Shown: piece after piece, positions 46,101 to 61,599 of the stretch | Numbering within the stretch: position 1 is the first letter of the stretch | Layout of the letters: each line of letters starts with the position of its first letter | DNA from: Alopecurus myosuroides | Taxonomy: Eukaryota > Streptophyta > Magnoliopsida > Poales > Poaceae | Direction of reading: 5' to 3' | DNA length: 64,000 bases | NCBI GenBank assembly: GCA_028641055.1 | Contig: CM054059.1 | Location: 113,431,392-113,495,391 of the forward strand | Notes under the pieces: model-generated | Database searches by the model: none | Told to the model about the DNA's origin: nothing | Seen by the model: only the letters and a program-made list of their open reading frames with translations | Translations under genes and position numbers: made by a program

Positions 46101-47461
46101 CAGATACGCGAACAAGAAGAGGTTGCTGTGCGGGGTTAACTGAATTTGGAATAGACAGTTTCGCTCTTTGAACCTGACGAACTAAACCTCGAACGAACGG
46201 AAGGCGCGGTGCTCGTCGGGGTGGACAGCGGCGGTGCAGGTGCTCGCCGGTGTGCATCGTGTGGTGATGGGTGGGTGCGGTGAGCGTGGAGAGGAGGGAG
46301 GCGAGTGGAAGGGGACCGAGAGGGGTGCTCACCTCGTTCTGTCAGGCGATGACGACTGCCGACGGGCAGGTAGCGGCGGGCTTCTCTCCGGCGACGGCGC
46401 GCCCCCCACGGCGGCTCCCGGCAACCGGCGAGGACATGGGGAGATGCAGGAGGATGCCGCGGTTCCATTCCCGGGATCCGTGGCTCCTCGAGGTGACCCT
46501 GGCTATCGGTGGTGAGGGGAGGCGATGGTGGTCTCGGTGGTTCAGTCTGTCGAGGTTCAGAAAGAACAGAAAAACAGATGGACTCGGGGGGGAAGAGGGA
46601 GAGGAGTTTGCGGCGCTAGAGGAAAGGAGAGGGGTAGCTAGGTTTAGCAGAGCGGAGAGGGGGAGCTATATGGGGGGAGTAGCTCCTGTACGGCAGCTCA
46701 TCGGAAGGGGTGGGGATCGATCAGAGGGTGGGGGTTCTGTCGTACTGCCAGACAGCGACAGGAGAAGAAGGGTAACGGGCTGGAAAGAAAAGGTGGGCTT
46801 AGGGGGAGGAAATAAGGGGAAGGGGGTGGGCTGCCCTCTCTCCTTGGCTTTTTTTTTTTTTTTATTTTTTGCTATTAGTTGATTTTTTTTGTAAAGAATA
46901 AAAGAGGGAAATAGAGAAGGGTTAGGGTTTTCTTTTAGGCCTTATTTGTGATAATTTTCCAAAACAAATAATTAAAGAAAAAGTTAATCATTGTTTCACA
47001 ATTTTGAATATTTAATTTGGTTTAAAGTTTTTAGGTGAAATTCAAACAATGTTTGATTTGGGAAATTTTGGAAATAGGCAAATTCCATTTAATAAGTTCA
47101 ACCATTATGCAAACATTATTGAAAAATTTGTTTTGCAAAAATTTAATTTTTAAACCTCAATTTGGATCATATCAACTATGATTTTATTTGAAATTTAATT
47201 TGCCATTAGGGTTTTAAACAAAAGGGGGAAAATTTTATTAACAGGCAATTGGATTAAAACAACTTCAAATTATTGAAAAACAAATGAGTGATTTAGTTTG
47301 CAAGTTTGAAATTGGAAATTTTGAGCAAGGGGTGAAAGTTTAAATTGTTTTGAATTTTGATTTGCTTTGAAAAACAGAATGCAATGCTCATGGGATGCAT
47401 GTGATGCAAAGCAAAAAGGAAAACAAACACTCTCTATTAGGGTAACACCCCAGGTGTTACA
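43146..47461 (-). mobile_element. Second LTR of a related family, opposite orientation, 4.3 kb
   Basis: Read on the minus strand it begins TGTAACACCTGGGG (47461) and ends GGGCGTCACA (43146). Large parts are inverted-homologous to the solo LTR 38417-43055. Examples are the block around 43960-44000 against 42030-42070 and the AT-rich centre 45100-45780 against 40300-40900. The flanking pentamers GTTGC and GACGA do not match, so no target duplication is seen. A C-rich leader block with open frames lies at 45880-46840. Confidence 0.75.
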
Positions 47462-47970
47462 GACGACACCACTAACAAGGGATTGCGCCCTCGCAATCCA
47501 CCTGCTAACCCGGGATCCAGCGCCCGCCGTTCCCACAGACGGCGCCAATTGTCGAATAGTCATCTCAACAAGTACCTCGGATGAACCGGTAGGGTTTCGA
47601 TTAGGAGAACGTGTAGGCGCTGGTGACGATCGTCGGCTAACAAGGGGCAAGATTTACCTAGGTTCGGGACCCTCGTAGAGGTAAAACCCTTATTCTTGCT
47701 CTGTCGATCTGTATTATCAATATATAGGTTACTATGGGGGTGCTCGAATCGAAAGTATGATCTCGAGTTCAACGCTTTGGTGGTGCGTGATTGGTTTCAT
47801 CCCCCTCTCGGTGGTTCTCCTGGCCTTATATAGGTGGCCAGGTCTCAAACCGTACCGAGGGGGGAGGGGGGTTACAAACCCTATCTTAGGTCGGTTAATA
47901 GTTTTCTTCTTGACCTGCAAGGCTTTGCGGGTGGGCCTTCGATTGGGCCTTCTAAAACTGCTGGTGTCAC
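47462..47970 (-). mobile_element. Gypsy LTR with primer binding site, minus orientation
   Basis: On the minus strand a sequence ending CTATTCGACA (47550) is followed by TTGGCGCCGTCTGTGGGAAC, a primer-site layout common in plant Gypsy elements, and then by a leader to 47462. Upstream, the LTR has a TATATAAGG box (plus 47827-47835) and splice-free promoter sequence. Its 5' edge is uncertain: TGACACC at 47969 or about 70 bp further right. It is probably the 5' LTR of the element whose gag lies at 37504-38416. Confidence 0.6.
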
Positions 47971-48050
47971 CTTTCCTTGGGCTTAAGTCTAGGGCCTTGG
48001 ACCGGGTAGCCTCACCTGATAGGTCCAGGACTCATCCCCTCGTCACCATC

Positions 48051-48230
48051 GCTACAATAGGCGGACGCCAGTGCAACCGACCGGTTTCGCCGCTGCTACA
48101 ATTGGTGGACGCCAGTGCTCCTAGCCACCGTCGCCGCTGCTACAACAAGCGGACGTTGGTGCTCCCGGCCGCTGTCGCGGTTGCTACAATAGGAGGACGA
48201 AGGTGCTTGTCTCTCATCTCACCGGGGACA
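48051..48230. repeat. ~44-bp GC-rich tandem repeat, four copies
   Basis: GCTACAA(T/C) followed by a GGACG core recurs at 48051, 48094, 48139 and 48183. The open frame across it merely reads the repeat. Confidence 0.7.
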
Positions 48231-48874
48231 ATGGACCACCGGATTGCTGCGCCGGCGAATCCGTGGCGAATGCATATTCTCGCGGCGGTCGAACATCGTA
48301 CGAGCGGGTAGGGATGTGCAGCGTGGTGGGCGTGCGAGAGGAGGGAGAGAGAGATGTTTGAGCCTGGGATATTCCACGGGGAAAGATGTTGACTGAGCGA
48401 GGTGATCGGATGGCCCGGAACGATTCAATCGGACAGCGCCGGAGGCGGAGGATAGTTCGACTCTATCCTCCGGAGGACGCTTGATATACTCTCATTATTT
48501 TCCTTAAAATTGCAGGTATTAATCTCTGCTTGGAATGCATAAGACGTCCATCCCAAATCCAAATCATAAACACAAAAATACGTCATGCAGGAAAATGTTC
48601 AGAGTTATACTATATTTTTTCTTGAAGACCTTTGCTTCGGAAAAAGTTGAGAGTCCGGAGTTTAGACAAAATCCATCTTTTGCCAAAAGTATATCTCCTT
48701 CTGATCTGCGTGACATAGGTTGAATCGAACTATGGAAGTGGAGCTCGAGTCCAACACATACGCGGCGCCCTGTTGGCTTCCTCTCTGTCTCTAGCAGAGG
48801 CGTCGGACCCTGTTCCGTTTCGTCTACCCCAAACAAAGCACAACCCCGACCCCTGCAAGGCAGGGGAAGCGGCG
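48231..48874 (+). promoter_or_regulatory. Upstream region of the first MATH-BTB gene
   Basis: From about 48490 this region is clearly related to 50985-51382 upstream of the second MATH-BTB gene. Shared blocks include CTTGGAATGCATAAGAC, GTCCAACACATA and GCAGGGGAAGCGGCGATG. The duplication unit therefore includes promoter and leader. No further element is recognised. Confidence 0.5.
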
Positions 48875-49999
48875 ATGAGAACCACGACGTGGCCGCGCCT
48901 CCCCGCCAAGCCGGTGCAGGGCTCTCACGTGTTGGAGATCTCATGGTACAGCCGGTACGGGGACATGCTCGAAGCTTTCTCCAGCATACAATCGGCTGTC
49001 TTCCGCGTTGGCCCTTACGACTGGCAGATTCACTTCTACCCTGGAGGAATCATGGAGTATTTCAAAGACTACGTGTCGGTCTATGTCACTCTACAGAGCG
49101 AGAACATCAACAACAGGGTGAGGGCATCCGTTCAGTTCAGTTTGGTGGACGTCACCGGATCTTCGCCGCCGCACACGATGGTATCCAAATTCGATTCCGG
49201 CAGTATCCGGTCATGTGGTCACAGAGAGTTCAAGCACAGGGGCGACCTGAAGGGGTCGCCTTACCGTCGCCGCGATCGCCTCACCATCGAGTGTGTCATA
49301 ACCCTTGACAAGGGATCGCTGGTCCAAGCTTCTGTCGAAGTGCCGCCATCCGATGTAAATGCAATAGAGGATCTCCGGAAGGTGCTGCAGGCGAAAGAGG
49401 ACACCGACGTGATTTTCGAGGTTCAAGGAGAGGATTTTCCTGCCCACAAGACGGTGCTCGCGATGCGGTCGCCTGTCTTCAAAGCGGAGCTATATGGCAC
49501 GATGAGAGAAAAGGACATGAGTCGCATTGCCATCGGTGACATGCAACCTGCTGTCTTTGAAGCCCTGCTCCAGTTTATGTACACTGATTCGCTGCCCGTT
49601 ATGGACGATCTTGCCCGTGACGACTATGAAGAGACAGTCCGGCATTTGCTTGTCGCTGCAGATCGATATGACGTGAAAAGGCTCAAGATGATATGTGAAG
49701 GCATACTCTGTAGCAACATTGATGAGAATACCGTGATGACGACACTAGTTCTGGCTGATCAACATAATAGCAGCAGATTGAACGATGCTTGCATTCAGTT
49801 TATTGGCTCTTTGGATACAACGGAAGTGGTTGATGTGAAGGAGAGCCGAGGGTATATTGAGCTCAAAGAAACATGCCCTTTGGTCATAGTGGAGATGTGG
49901 GACAAGATAAATAGGCTCTACAAATCAAAGTCTTCGTTTCACATTGGTACAAATAGCTTGTTACTTCTTTATAACTCCAGTGTATTGATAGGAAAATAG
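48875..49999 (+). CDS. MATH-BTB (BPM-type) Cullin-3 substrate adaptor, copy 1
   Basis: Intronless frame of 374 residues from the ATG at 48875. The frame is open upstream, but the paralogue starts at the equivalent ATG after the same GGGGAAGCGGCG leader. The MATH domain occupies about residues 17-155 (HVLEISWY, GPYDWQIHFYPGG, VRASVQFSLVDVTGSS). The BTB domain follows (TDVIFEVQGEDFPAHKTVLAMRSPVFKAELYG ... FEALLQFMYTDSLP), then a BACK-like helical tail (LLVAADRYDVKRLKMICE). Plant MATH-BTB proteins bind Cullin-3 through BTB and recruit substrates through MATH for ubiquitination. Compared with copy 2, the C-terminus runs about 13 residues further (NSLLLLYNSSVLIGK) because an early stop is missing. 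No disabling change is seen. Confidence 0.88.
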   Translation: MRTTTWPRLPAKPVQGSHVLEISWYSRYGDMLEAFSSIQSAVFRVGPYDWQIHFYPGGIMEYFKDYVSVYVTLQSENINNRVRASVQFSLVDVTGSSPPHTMVSKFDSGSIRSCGHREFKHRGDLKGSPYRRRDRLTIECVITLDKGSLVQASVEVPPSDVNAIEDLRKVLQAKEDTDVIFEVQGEDFPAHKTVLAMRSPVFKAELYGTMREKDMSRIAIGDMQPAVFEALLQFMYTDSLPVMDDLARDDYEETVRHLLVAADRYDVKRLKMICEGILCSNIDENTVMTTLVLADQHNSSRLNDACIQFIGSLDTTEVVDVKESRGYIELKETCPLVIVEMWDKINRLYKSKSSFHIGTNSLLLLYNSSVLIGK

Positions 50000-50407
50000 T
50001 AGTAGTATATCTGATATGCTTTAGGAAGAACAATATTTGATATGCGGACGACCTTGCCAAATTTTCCTTTGATGGAAGTAAATCTAGTGTGTGGGATGAT
50101 CCACCGGACTTTATTTCATCTATGGTTGTACATGTTGCTGCTATTATTTGGTGAATAAATTCATATTCCCGTAAAAAATATATAACAATTATATTCGAGA
50201 AACCTCAGTAAAGATTTTGGTTACACGCATCTTCTAGAGTAATCAGTTGAAAAAATAATATGGGATTCATTCTGCCACTTCCTAGTTTCCAATATGGTGA
50301 GTTCATTTTTTTTGCGGGGGAGAGAGAATTATCATTAACTGGTTACAGGGTTACAATCATCAGTTAGCGCATGTGCAGTCTCTTGAGGAAAGTTGCATCT
50401 CCAGACC
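50000..50407. other. 3' flank of MATH-BTB copy 1
   Basis: AT-rich 3' flank, then from about 50309 a T-rich start (A8 on the minus strand) of the inserted LINE-type tail described next. Nothing else is recognised. Confidence 0.35.
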
Positions 50408-50947
50408 CTATGTAGACCCTGATTTCTGCCCATGTTCGGTAAGATATGACACAGAGTTTGTTACACGATCTATCTTAGCGACACTAGTTTCCCTTTCCCA
50501 AATAAGCTCCCTAATCACCTGAATCCTCGACGAATAGCATGATAAGTTTGGTGTCGTCTCTCTTATCAGACCTATAGCATCAGAGCAGTCCGTCTCTAAC
50601 GCGATGCGCAGGTGTGTGTTTGCTAGAGCCTGCTCTAGGCCCAGCTGAATGGACCCCAATTCCGCTTCTGTAGCATCTGTGCGATGACGCAGCTTCCAGC
50701 ATGCGGCAAGGATTACCTCCCCAGCATGGTCTCGCAAGACCATACCAGCGCCCGCTTCTTCTTCCTTGAAAGAACCATCAACATTCTGTTTTAGTACCCC
50801 AGGTGGGGGCTTTGTCCATTTCTTATTTCCCTTTTGGCTGTCATCCTCCACCCTCTGATATTTAGGTACCTCCACATCTGAGACAACCATTTTCCCTTTC
50901 TCATAGTCTCCGTTGGGATGTTGCTTAATCAGTGTAAGTGTTTTCAT
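50408..50947 (-). pseudogene. LINE-derived RNase H-like fragment (RVT_3 type)
   Basis: A 179-residue minus-strand frame contains KWTKPPPGVLKQNVDGSFKEE, AGAGMVLRDHAGEVILAACW, DATEAELGSIQLGLEQAL and ALETDCSDAIGLI. This is the Asp/Glu/Asp layout of plant LINE-associated RNase H domains, a nuclease of RNA in RNA-DNA hybrids. No upstream reverse transcriptase is present. The 3' end runs toward a short A-tract near 50312 (minus sense). It is a 5'-truncated retroelement tail inserted between the two MATH-BTB copies, or an RNase H-like domain gene derived from one. Confidence 0.65.
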
Positions 50948-51382
50948 GTAGCTGCTGATAGATCGCCGGGATTATTATGCACTCTCTTTCTTTTCCTTAA
51001 ATTTTACATACGTATTTATCTACTTGGAATGCATAAGACCATCCCAGATCGAAATCATCATATAAAAACAAAAGAAAGTCATGCATTAAAAAGTTCAGAG
51101 TTATTTCCTTGGGGAAAAGTTCAGATTCGATCTAGAGTTCAGAAAATATCCATATTGGTGCAGATTTTTTTTTTTTTTGAGATCTATCCATATTGGTACA
51201 GAAGAGCCCTTCCGATCCGCGTGATGTTGAATCGAAGTGCAGCCCGAGTCCAACACATAACCGGCGGCATGTTGCCTTCGTCTCTATCTCTAGAAAAGGC
51301 CTAAGGCCCTGTTCCGCACTTCAGCTTCGTCTCCCCACAAACAAACTCCCAATCCCGACTCGTGAAGGCAGGGGAAGCGGCG

Positions 51383-52471
51383 ATGGATACCTCGCCATGG
51401 ATGCTAGGCGCGGCCAAGTCGGTGCAGGGCTCCCACGTGTTCGAGATCTCAGGTTACAACCCTCACCGAGAGGTGCTCGGAGATTCCAGCGTAAAATCGG
51501 CTGTCTTTGCCGTCGGTGGCTACGACTGGCAGATTCTATGCTACCCTGAAGGACTCAGCAACGTTTTCAATATGAAAGACTACCTGGCGGTATTTATCCG
51601 TCTACGGAGCGAGAAAAACGACATCAGGGTGAGGGCATCCGTTCAGTTCAGTTTGGTGGACGTCACCGGATCTTCCCCGCCCCATACCGTGACGTCGAAA
51701 TTCGATTCCCGTAGTATCATGACCTGTGGCCACAGCGATTTCAAGAGAAGGAGCGAGCTGGAAGGGCCGCCTTACCTTCGCGACGAGTGCCTCACCATCG
51801 AGTGCGTCATAACACTTGACAAGGAGTCTCTGCAGGTCCAACCATCTGCCCAAGTGCCGCCATCCAATATCAAAGAGCATCTCCGGAAACTGCTGCAGGA
51901 GAAAGACGGCGCCGATGTGGTTTTCGAGGTTCAAGGAGAGGCTTTTCCTGCTCACAAGACGGTGCTCGCCATGCGGTCGCCTGTCTTCAAAGCAGAGTTG
52001 TTTGGTGCCATGCGAGAAAAGGACATGAGTCGTATTATCATCTGTGATATGCAGCCCGCGATCTTTGAGGCCCTGCTCCACTTCATATACATCGATTCGC
52101 TGCCCACCATGGATGATGTTGGCTCTGATGACTATGAAGAGGCAATCCGGCATATGCTTGTTGCCGCAGATCGATATGGCATGGACAGGCTCAAGATAAT
52201 ATGTGAAAACATCTTATGTAACAACATCAATGTGACCACCGTGATGACTACACTGGTTTTGGCAGATCGGCATCATTGTGGCAGGTTGAATGATGCTTGC
52301 ATTCACTTTGTTGCCTCTTTGGGTACAACCCAAATGGATTATGTGATGGCGAGCCGAGGGTATGCTGAGATCAAAGAAACATGCCCTTTGGCAATAGTCG
52401 AATTGTGGGAAAAAATACGTAACCTCTACAAATCGAAGTCTTCGTTTCACATTGGTAGTTCAGCCGTATAA
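51383..52471 (+). CDS. MATH-BTB (BPM-type) Cullin-3 substrate adaptor, copy 2
   Basis: Intronless, 362 residues from the ATG at 51383, which has the same leader as copy 1. The MATH domain includes HVFEISGYNPHRE, GGYDWQILCYPEG and VRASVQFSLVDVTGSSPPH. The BTB domain includes ADVVFEVQGEAFPAHKTVLAMRSPVFKAELFG and FEALLHFIYIDSLP. The BACK-like tail ends FHIGSSAV. Role as for copy 1: predicted substrate receptor for Cullin-3 ubiquitin ligases. Differences from copy 1 concentrate in the MATH half and the spacer before BTB, while the BTB core is close to identical, as expected if substrate choice has diverged. It appears intact. Confidence 0.88.
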   Translation: MDTSPWMLGAAKSVQGSHVFEISGYNPHREVLGDSSVKSAVFAVGGYDWQILCYPEGLSNVFNMKDYLAVFIRLRSEKNDIRVRASVQFSLVDVTGSSPPHTVTSKFDSRSIMTCGHSDFKRRSELEGPPYLRDECLTIECVITLDKESLQVQPSAQVPPSNIKEHLRKLLQEKDGADVVFEVQGEAFPAHKTVLAMRSPVFKAELFGAMREKDMSRIIICDMQPAIFEALLHFIYIDSLPTMDDVGSDDYEEAIRHMLVAADRYGMDRLKIICENILCNNINVTTVMTTLVLADRHHCGRLNDACIHFVASLGTTQMDYVMASRGYAEIKETCPLAIVELWEKIRNLYKSKSSFHIGSSAV

Positions 52472-52567
52472 ACAGCTTGTTATTTATTTAGTGAGTGTAT
52501 TGCTTAGGAGTACTATATTTGATATGCTTCATGGAAGAAGAATAGTTTATTGTGCAAACGGTCTTTT

Positions 52568-52931
52568 CAAAATCTCCTGCTTATATGGTTTCATTTTCAG
52601 AGTATCGATGACAAGTTTGTAAAAGATATGTCAGTGCAAACGTCTGGTTTCATGCCCAAGATTTCAGGCCCATTTGCATATAAAACCGATGACACCATAC
52701 ATGTCACCTTTAGCTTGCTTTCTGCAAGTCTCTGATTTGATTGTTTTGCGCTATTAGGTTCCTGATGTGAAATGGGAGGATGTTGGTGGGCTCGAGGAAG
52801 TGAAGAAGGTTATTCTAGATACTATTAAGGTAAATTTGACTTGATTCATCTGAATGTATAATACTAATGCACTGCATTCTATGGAAGAAAAATAGAATTT
52901 GGATATCATAGTTTCAGCACCAGAAGCTGTT
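52568..52931 (+). pseudogene. Inverted partial duplicate of the PEX6 pseudogene
   Basis: Reads DKFVKDMSVQTSGFMPK, then after intron sequence the exon VPDVKWEDVGGLEEVKKVILDTIK with donor GTAAAT. It matches the minus-strand sequence at 57788-58397 including introns, but lacks about 245 bp present there (from after FMPR to the TATATAAAACC stretch). The two arms form an inverted repeat around a 4.9-kb centre. Confidence 0.85.
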
Positions 52932-53804
52932 CAGTATGCGTTACTCCATGGATACCGCATTGATTGATGTAGCTCACTATGTTTTGTGCTTTGCAAAAGA
53001 CAAATTCTGTGTGTTTTCCTATTCCTAGGATTTTCAATCCTGCGATCCAAAGAGACTTATTAAGCTATATACATTGTACTTTTGAAAGCTATTAATACAT
53101 TGTACTTTTCGGAATGCGGTTATACATTGTACTTCCAAGAATTTTGTATCAAGATTACAATTTTCCCTGCAAGTATGAACACCTGGTGGAAAACAAATTA
53201 CTGGGTCTGCCACTAGTCCCTGCACAGTAAACCAGAAAACATGCCAAATTTGACCTGGATACCTCCAACATGGCTACTATCGACGAACGCAGTGGAATTG
53301 CAGATTGAAAAAATTCAGTTATTCATAAATTGAGACTGGGATGCTTGCCAGTAAGTTATTTCCTACTTCACTCGCTAACAAAAAAAATCTTAGTCCTATT
53401 TCACGGCTCGACATCAGATCCTAGCCTCCTAGCCCTTTCCTGCCGGAGAAGAGAAAATCTGAAGCTGAGATAGTGACCATGCTGGCAATGTCTGATTTTG
53501 TATGCTTCAATCTTATGGCGCTACGTTTCTCAGTATCCCGAGCTCTCACTCTAAATCTAGACTCGTTTCTCTGTTTTGAGTTGCCTTAGCTTGTTTTCTT
53601 ATCATGTTATTTCAACTGCACAATGTATCCCATGTTTACTTATGGTAATGGAACCTGGGTAAGCTCCCCTGATGATGCAAAAAACAAAAACTTCCAGAGA
53701 AGGAAGTTGAGGGTTGTACTATGAGATAGTTGAGAGGTGCGCAATACACTCTTTCAGTGAAGTATCAACAACATCTCAAAAAAAAAGTGAAGTATCAACA
53801 AACA
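52932..53804. other. Spacer without recognised gene
   Basis: Contains TACATTGTACTT repeated three times at 53069-53132 and otherwise unremarkable sequence. No coding signal is seen. Confidence 0.3.
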
Positions 53805-58641
<4,837 letters not shown>

Positions 58642-58764
58642 CTAAAAACCAAGAGGTTTGACAATAAGGAACTTGATACAAAGATGATTTTACATCATGA
58701 GTAAAACCTAGAAACTTGAGGAACAAAGTGTTAGCCAGTAGCATACAGACTCATGCTCAAGAGC
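58642..58764. other. PEX6 intron remnant before the second LINE
   Basis: The minus-strand acceptor TTTTTAG at 58642-58648 marks the intron upstream of exon 58450-58641. The upstream exons do not appear beyond the LINE. Confidence 0.5.
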
Positions 58765-61025
58765 CCCAGGCTCTAATGGCTTTTCATTTCTCTTTTATCA
58801 AAAAAATTGGGACTTAATTAAGCATGACTTTATGGCTTTGGTTAGGGACTTTGAGTCAGGCAGATTGTCTGTTCCCAGACTTAATTATGCCATAGTGACC
58901 TTGATCCCTAAAGAACCTGATGCTAAGGACCTTAAAAAAATTAGGCCTATTAGTCTGGGTAACTGCAGCCTTAAGATTATTTCTAAAGTTCTTAATAATA
59001 GGCTTCCTGTTGTGGGCAGTAGGCTTATCTCTAAGAACCAAACTGCATTCATAAAGGGGACGTTTGTCCTTGAGAGTGTGGTCTCTTCTCAGGAGGTTAT
59101 ACATGCTGCTCATTCCAGAGGGGACCCCTCCCTTGTTTTAAAAATTGATTATGAGAAAGCCTATGACATGGTCAGCTGGAAATTTTTAGATGATATGCTT
59201 CTAGCCAGGGGCTTTGGACCTATTGTTAGGTCTTGGATTAGTTCCCTTGTGGTTGGGGGTTCTTTGTGCATTAGAGTTAATGATGAAAACAGTTCCTACT
59301 TTAAAGTGGATAAAGGCCTGAAACAAGGGGAACCTAGTTCCCCCATCCTGTTCAACTTTGTTGCAGATGTCTTTACTAAGATGCTGTATAAAGCAGCTAA
59401 TTCTGGCTCTATTCAAGGATTGCTTCCTCGGGTTGTTCCTGGTGGGGTTATCAGCCTCCAATATGCTGATGATACCATTCTTTTTCTGAATGCAAAACTT
59501 GAATTTGCTAGAAACCTGAAGTGGTTGTTGTCCTGTTTTGAGAATATGTCTGGGATGAAAATTAACTATCATAAAACTGACCTTATGGGTATTCATGTTG
59601 GGAAGGAGGAGATGCATGTTTTTGCACAGGTTTTCTGTTGCAAAATCTCTGATTTTCCATGTAACTACCTTGGGGTGCCTCTCCACTTTTCTAAGCTTAG
59701 GAGGGAGGACCTTCAACCAGTGGTAGACAAAACCTTTAAGAGATTTTCTGGTTGGAGAGGGAAACTTTTAAATCACCAAAGTAGATTAATTTTGTTGAAA
59801 GCTTGCATTGCTAGCATTCCTATGTACCTTCTTTCTGTCATTAAGTTTCCCAAATGGGCTATTGCTACCATCAACTCCCAAATGTCTCACTTTTTGTGGA
59901 GTAATTCAGAAGGGAACAAGAAATATCATCTTGCTAATTGGGACCTTGTGACATTGAAAAAGGATTTTGGGGGCCTGGGAATGCAAAACTTGGGGGATTT
60001 CAACCTTTGCTTGTTGGCTTCTTGGGTTAACAGGTATCATAAGGATGAGCATAAACTTTGGAAAGAAATAGTTGATTTTAAATATCACCCCAACCCCAAC
60101 ATCTTCTCTTCAGTCCCTAATGTATGCTCTCCTTTCTGGAAAGGAGTCATGTGGGCTGCCAGGGCTGCCAAGTGTGGGTTTAAATAAAAATTAGGCAATG
60201 GGCTTAATGTTAAATTCTGGAGTGATGTTTGGATTGGTCACTGCAGCTTGGCAGTTTGTTTCTGGAACCTGTTTGAGATTTCCAATGAACAGGATATTAC
60301 TGTTGCTCAGGCTTGTCAGGGTGGAGAGCTCAGACTTACATTCAGAAGGAATGTTTCCCTAGCTTTATGGCTTCAATGGGAAGAGTTATCTTAGTTGGTG
60401 TCCTCCTTTCCCCTTTCAGATGAACCTGACCATCCCATCTGGATGTTTGAATCATCTGGAAATTACAGTGTGAGGTCGTTTTATGTAGTGGTCAACAACT
60501 GTGGGGTTACCCCAGTTCATACTCCTGCCGTGTGGAGCTTAAAGGTCCCTCCTAGATTGCATATTTTTCTTTGGCTTCTTGCAAATAATAGGCTAATAAC
60601 TCGAGATAACCTTGCTAAACGCAGGGTGGTACCTGATACTACCTGCCTCTTCTGCTCTGAAGCAGAGTCTGGTCACCACTTGTTTTTTGATTGTTGTGTT
60701 GCTAAGTTAGTTTGGGTTTTGGTCTCTGAACTGCCAGTGGGACAGAACTTTGAATCCATAGCTAGGTGGTGGATTAGCAAAAAGAAGAACTCCTTTATCA
60801 ATGTGATGTGCACTGCTGCACTGTGGTCCATTTGGAAGTTGCGTAATGATCTTTGTTTTCAGGGACTGTGCTGGCCAGGTGTTCAGGACATTTGGCGAAG
60901 GATGGTCGGCGAGCTTTCATAGTGGAAGATTTTGGCAAACGCCAACGTCTCGATTCTTCTGGAACAGTGCATTCTCAAGCTGAACAAGAGGCGCGGTGAG
61001 CTTTTGCGGATAGCTTGGCGCTGAT
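58765..61025 (+). mobile_element. Second 5'-truncated LINE
   Basis: Opens in the reverse transcriptase at about PGSNGFSFLFYQKNWDLIKHD. A 451-codon frame (58832-60187) contains NYAIVTLIPKEPDAKDLKKIRPISL, LKIDYEKAYDMVSWKFL, LKQGEPSSPILFNFVADVF and the catalytic YADDTILF, all intact. After a TAA at 60187 the zf-RVT part follows (60395-60922; VPPRLHIFLWLLANNRLITRDNLAKRR, CLFCSEAESGHHLFFDC). It reads on to KLNKRRGELLRIAWR near 61023. Only a few stops separate the parts. Family and truncation point resemble the first LINE, but the sequences are clearly different members. Confidence 0.85.
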
Positions 61026-61087
61026 CCCGCGTTCGTGGAAGAATACAACGATCTTCCCGAGTGCCGCTGAAGCCCAGGAGGAAACCT

Positions 61088-61561
61088 GATGGAGGGATGA
61101 TAACCCGGTAGGCCAACTCCAAGGTGTAATTCGGTCCAAAGGACGCTGCGCAAGATCCGGCTAAGGATAAAAGAACTTCTAGAAGGCCCAGGATTGTAGG
61201 CCTCGTAACCCGGGTTGTGGGTTACGGTAAGGAAAGTTAGGGTTTAATACGCAGTGTCCGGGTAAGATTCATGGTGCGCCTTGGAGAGCAAGCTAGGTGG
61301 TTCGGGTGCTTTATAAACCGGCCCCTAATTAGGTTAAAAGAGATCCAAGAGTTCTAGCAATATCGCTTGATATCGAGCATCCAGTGTAACACAAGAGTTG
61401 AGTTAATATATCGAGATCGGAGACTCGGCGACTTCATTGCCGGCTACCAGATCGAGTATCATCATGTTTCCCTCTGAGCTAAACCCTCTCCCAAACGCCT
61501 GTGTCGTCTTGCCCCAAGATCAGTTACCCCCGGTAACGTCTGCCGTGATTATCCCACGACA
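61088..61561 (+). repeat. 5' LTR of a Ty3/Gypsy element (~474 bp)
   Basis: Ends CCCACGACA at 61561, followed at once by GTTGGCGCCCACCGTGGGG (primer site). Contains TTTATAAACC near 61311, a probable TATA box. The left edge (TGATGGAGGGATG, 61088) is inferred from the TG...CA rule, because the second LTR lies outside the window. Confidence 0.65.
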
Positions 61562-61580
61562 GTTGGCGCCCACCGTGGGG
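61562..61580 (+). other. Primer binding site
   Basis: GTTGGCGCCCACCGTGGGG directly follows the LTR terminus, the position and form usual in this group of plant Gypsy elements. Confidence 0.75.
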
Positions 61581-61599
61581 CCTGCGTCCAAAGGTGTTT

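Noticed and set aside
45861..46882. Open frames up to 203 codons in the minus-oriented LTR as genes
   Set aside because: They occupy the GC-rich leader block equivalent to 39060-39860 in the related LTR, with low-complexity Arg/Pro/Gly composition.
43146..47461. Calling the second LTR a solo LTR with a target duplication
   Set aside because: Terminal TG/CA dinucleotides are present, but the flanking pentamers (GTTGC, GACGA) differ, so the insertion history cannot be asserted.
47757..48311. 184-codon frame as a gene
   Set aside because: It reads through a Gypsy LTR and then a ~44-bp tandem repeat; the apparent peptide repeats simply follow the DNA repeat.
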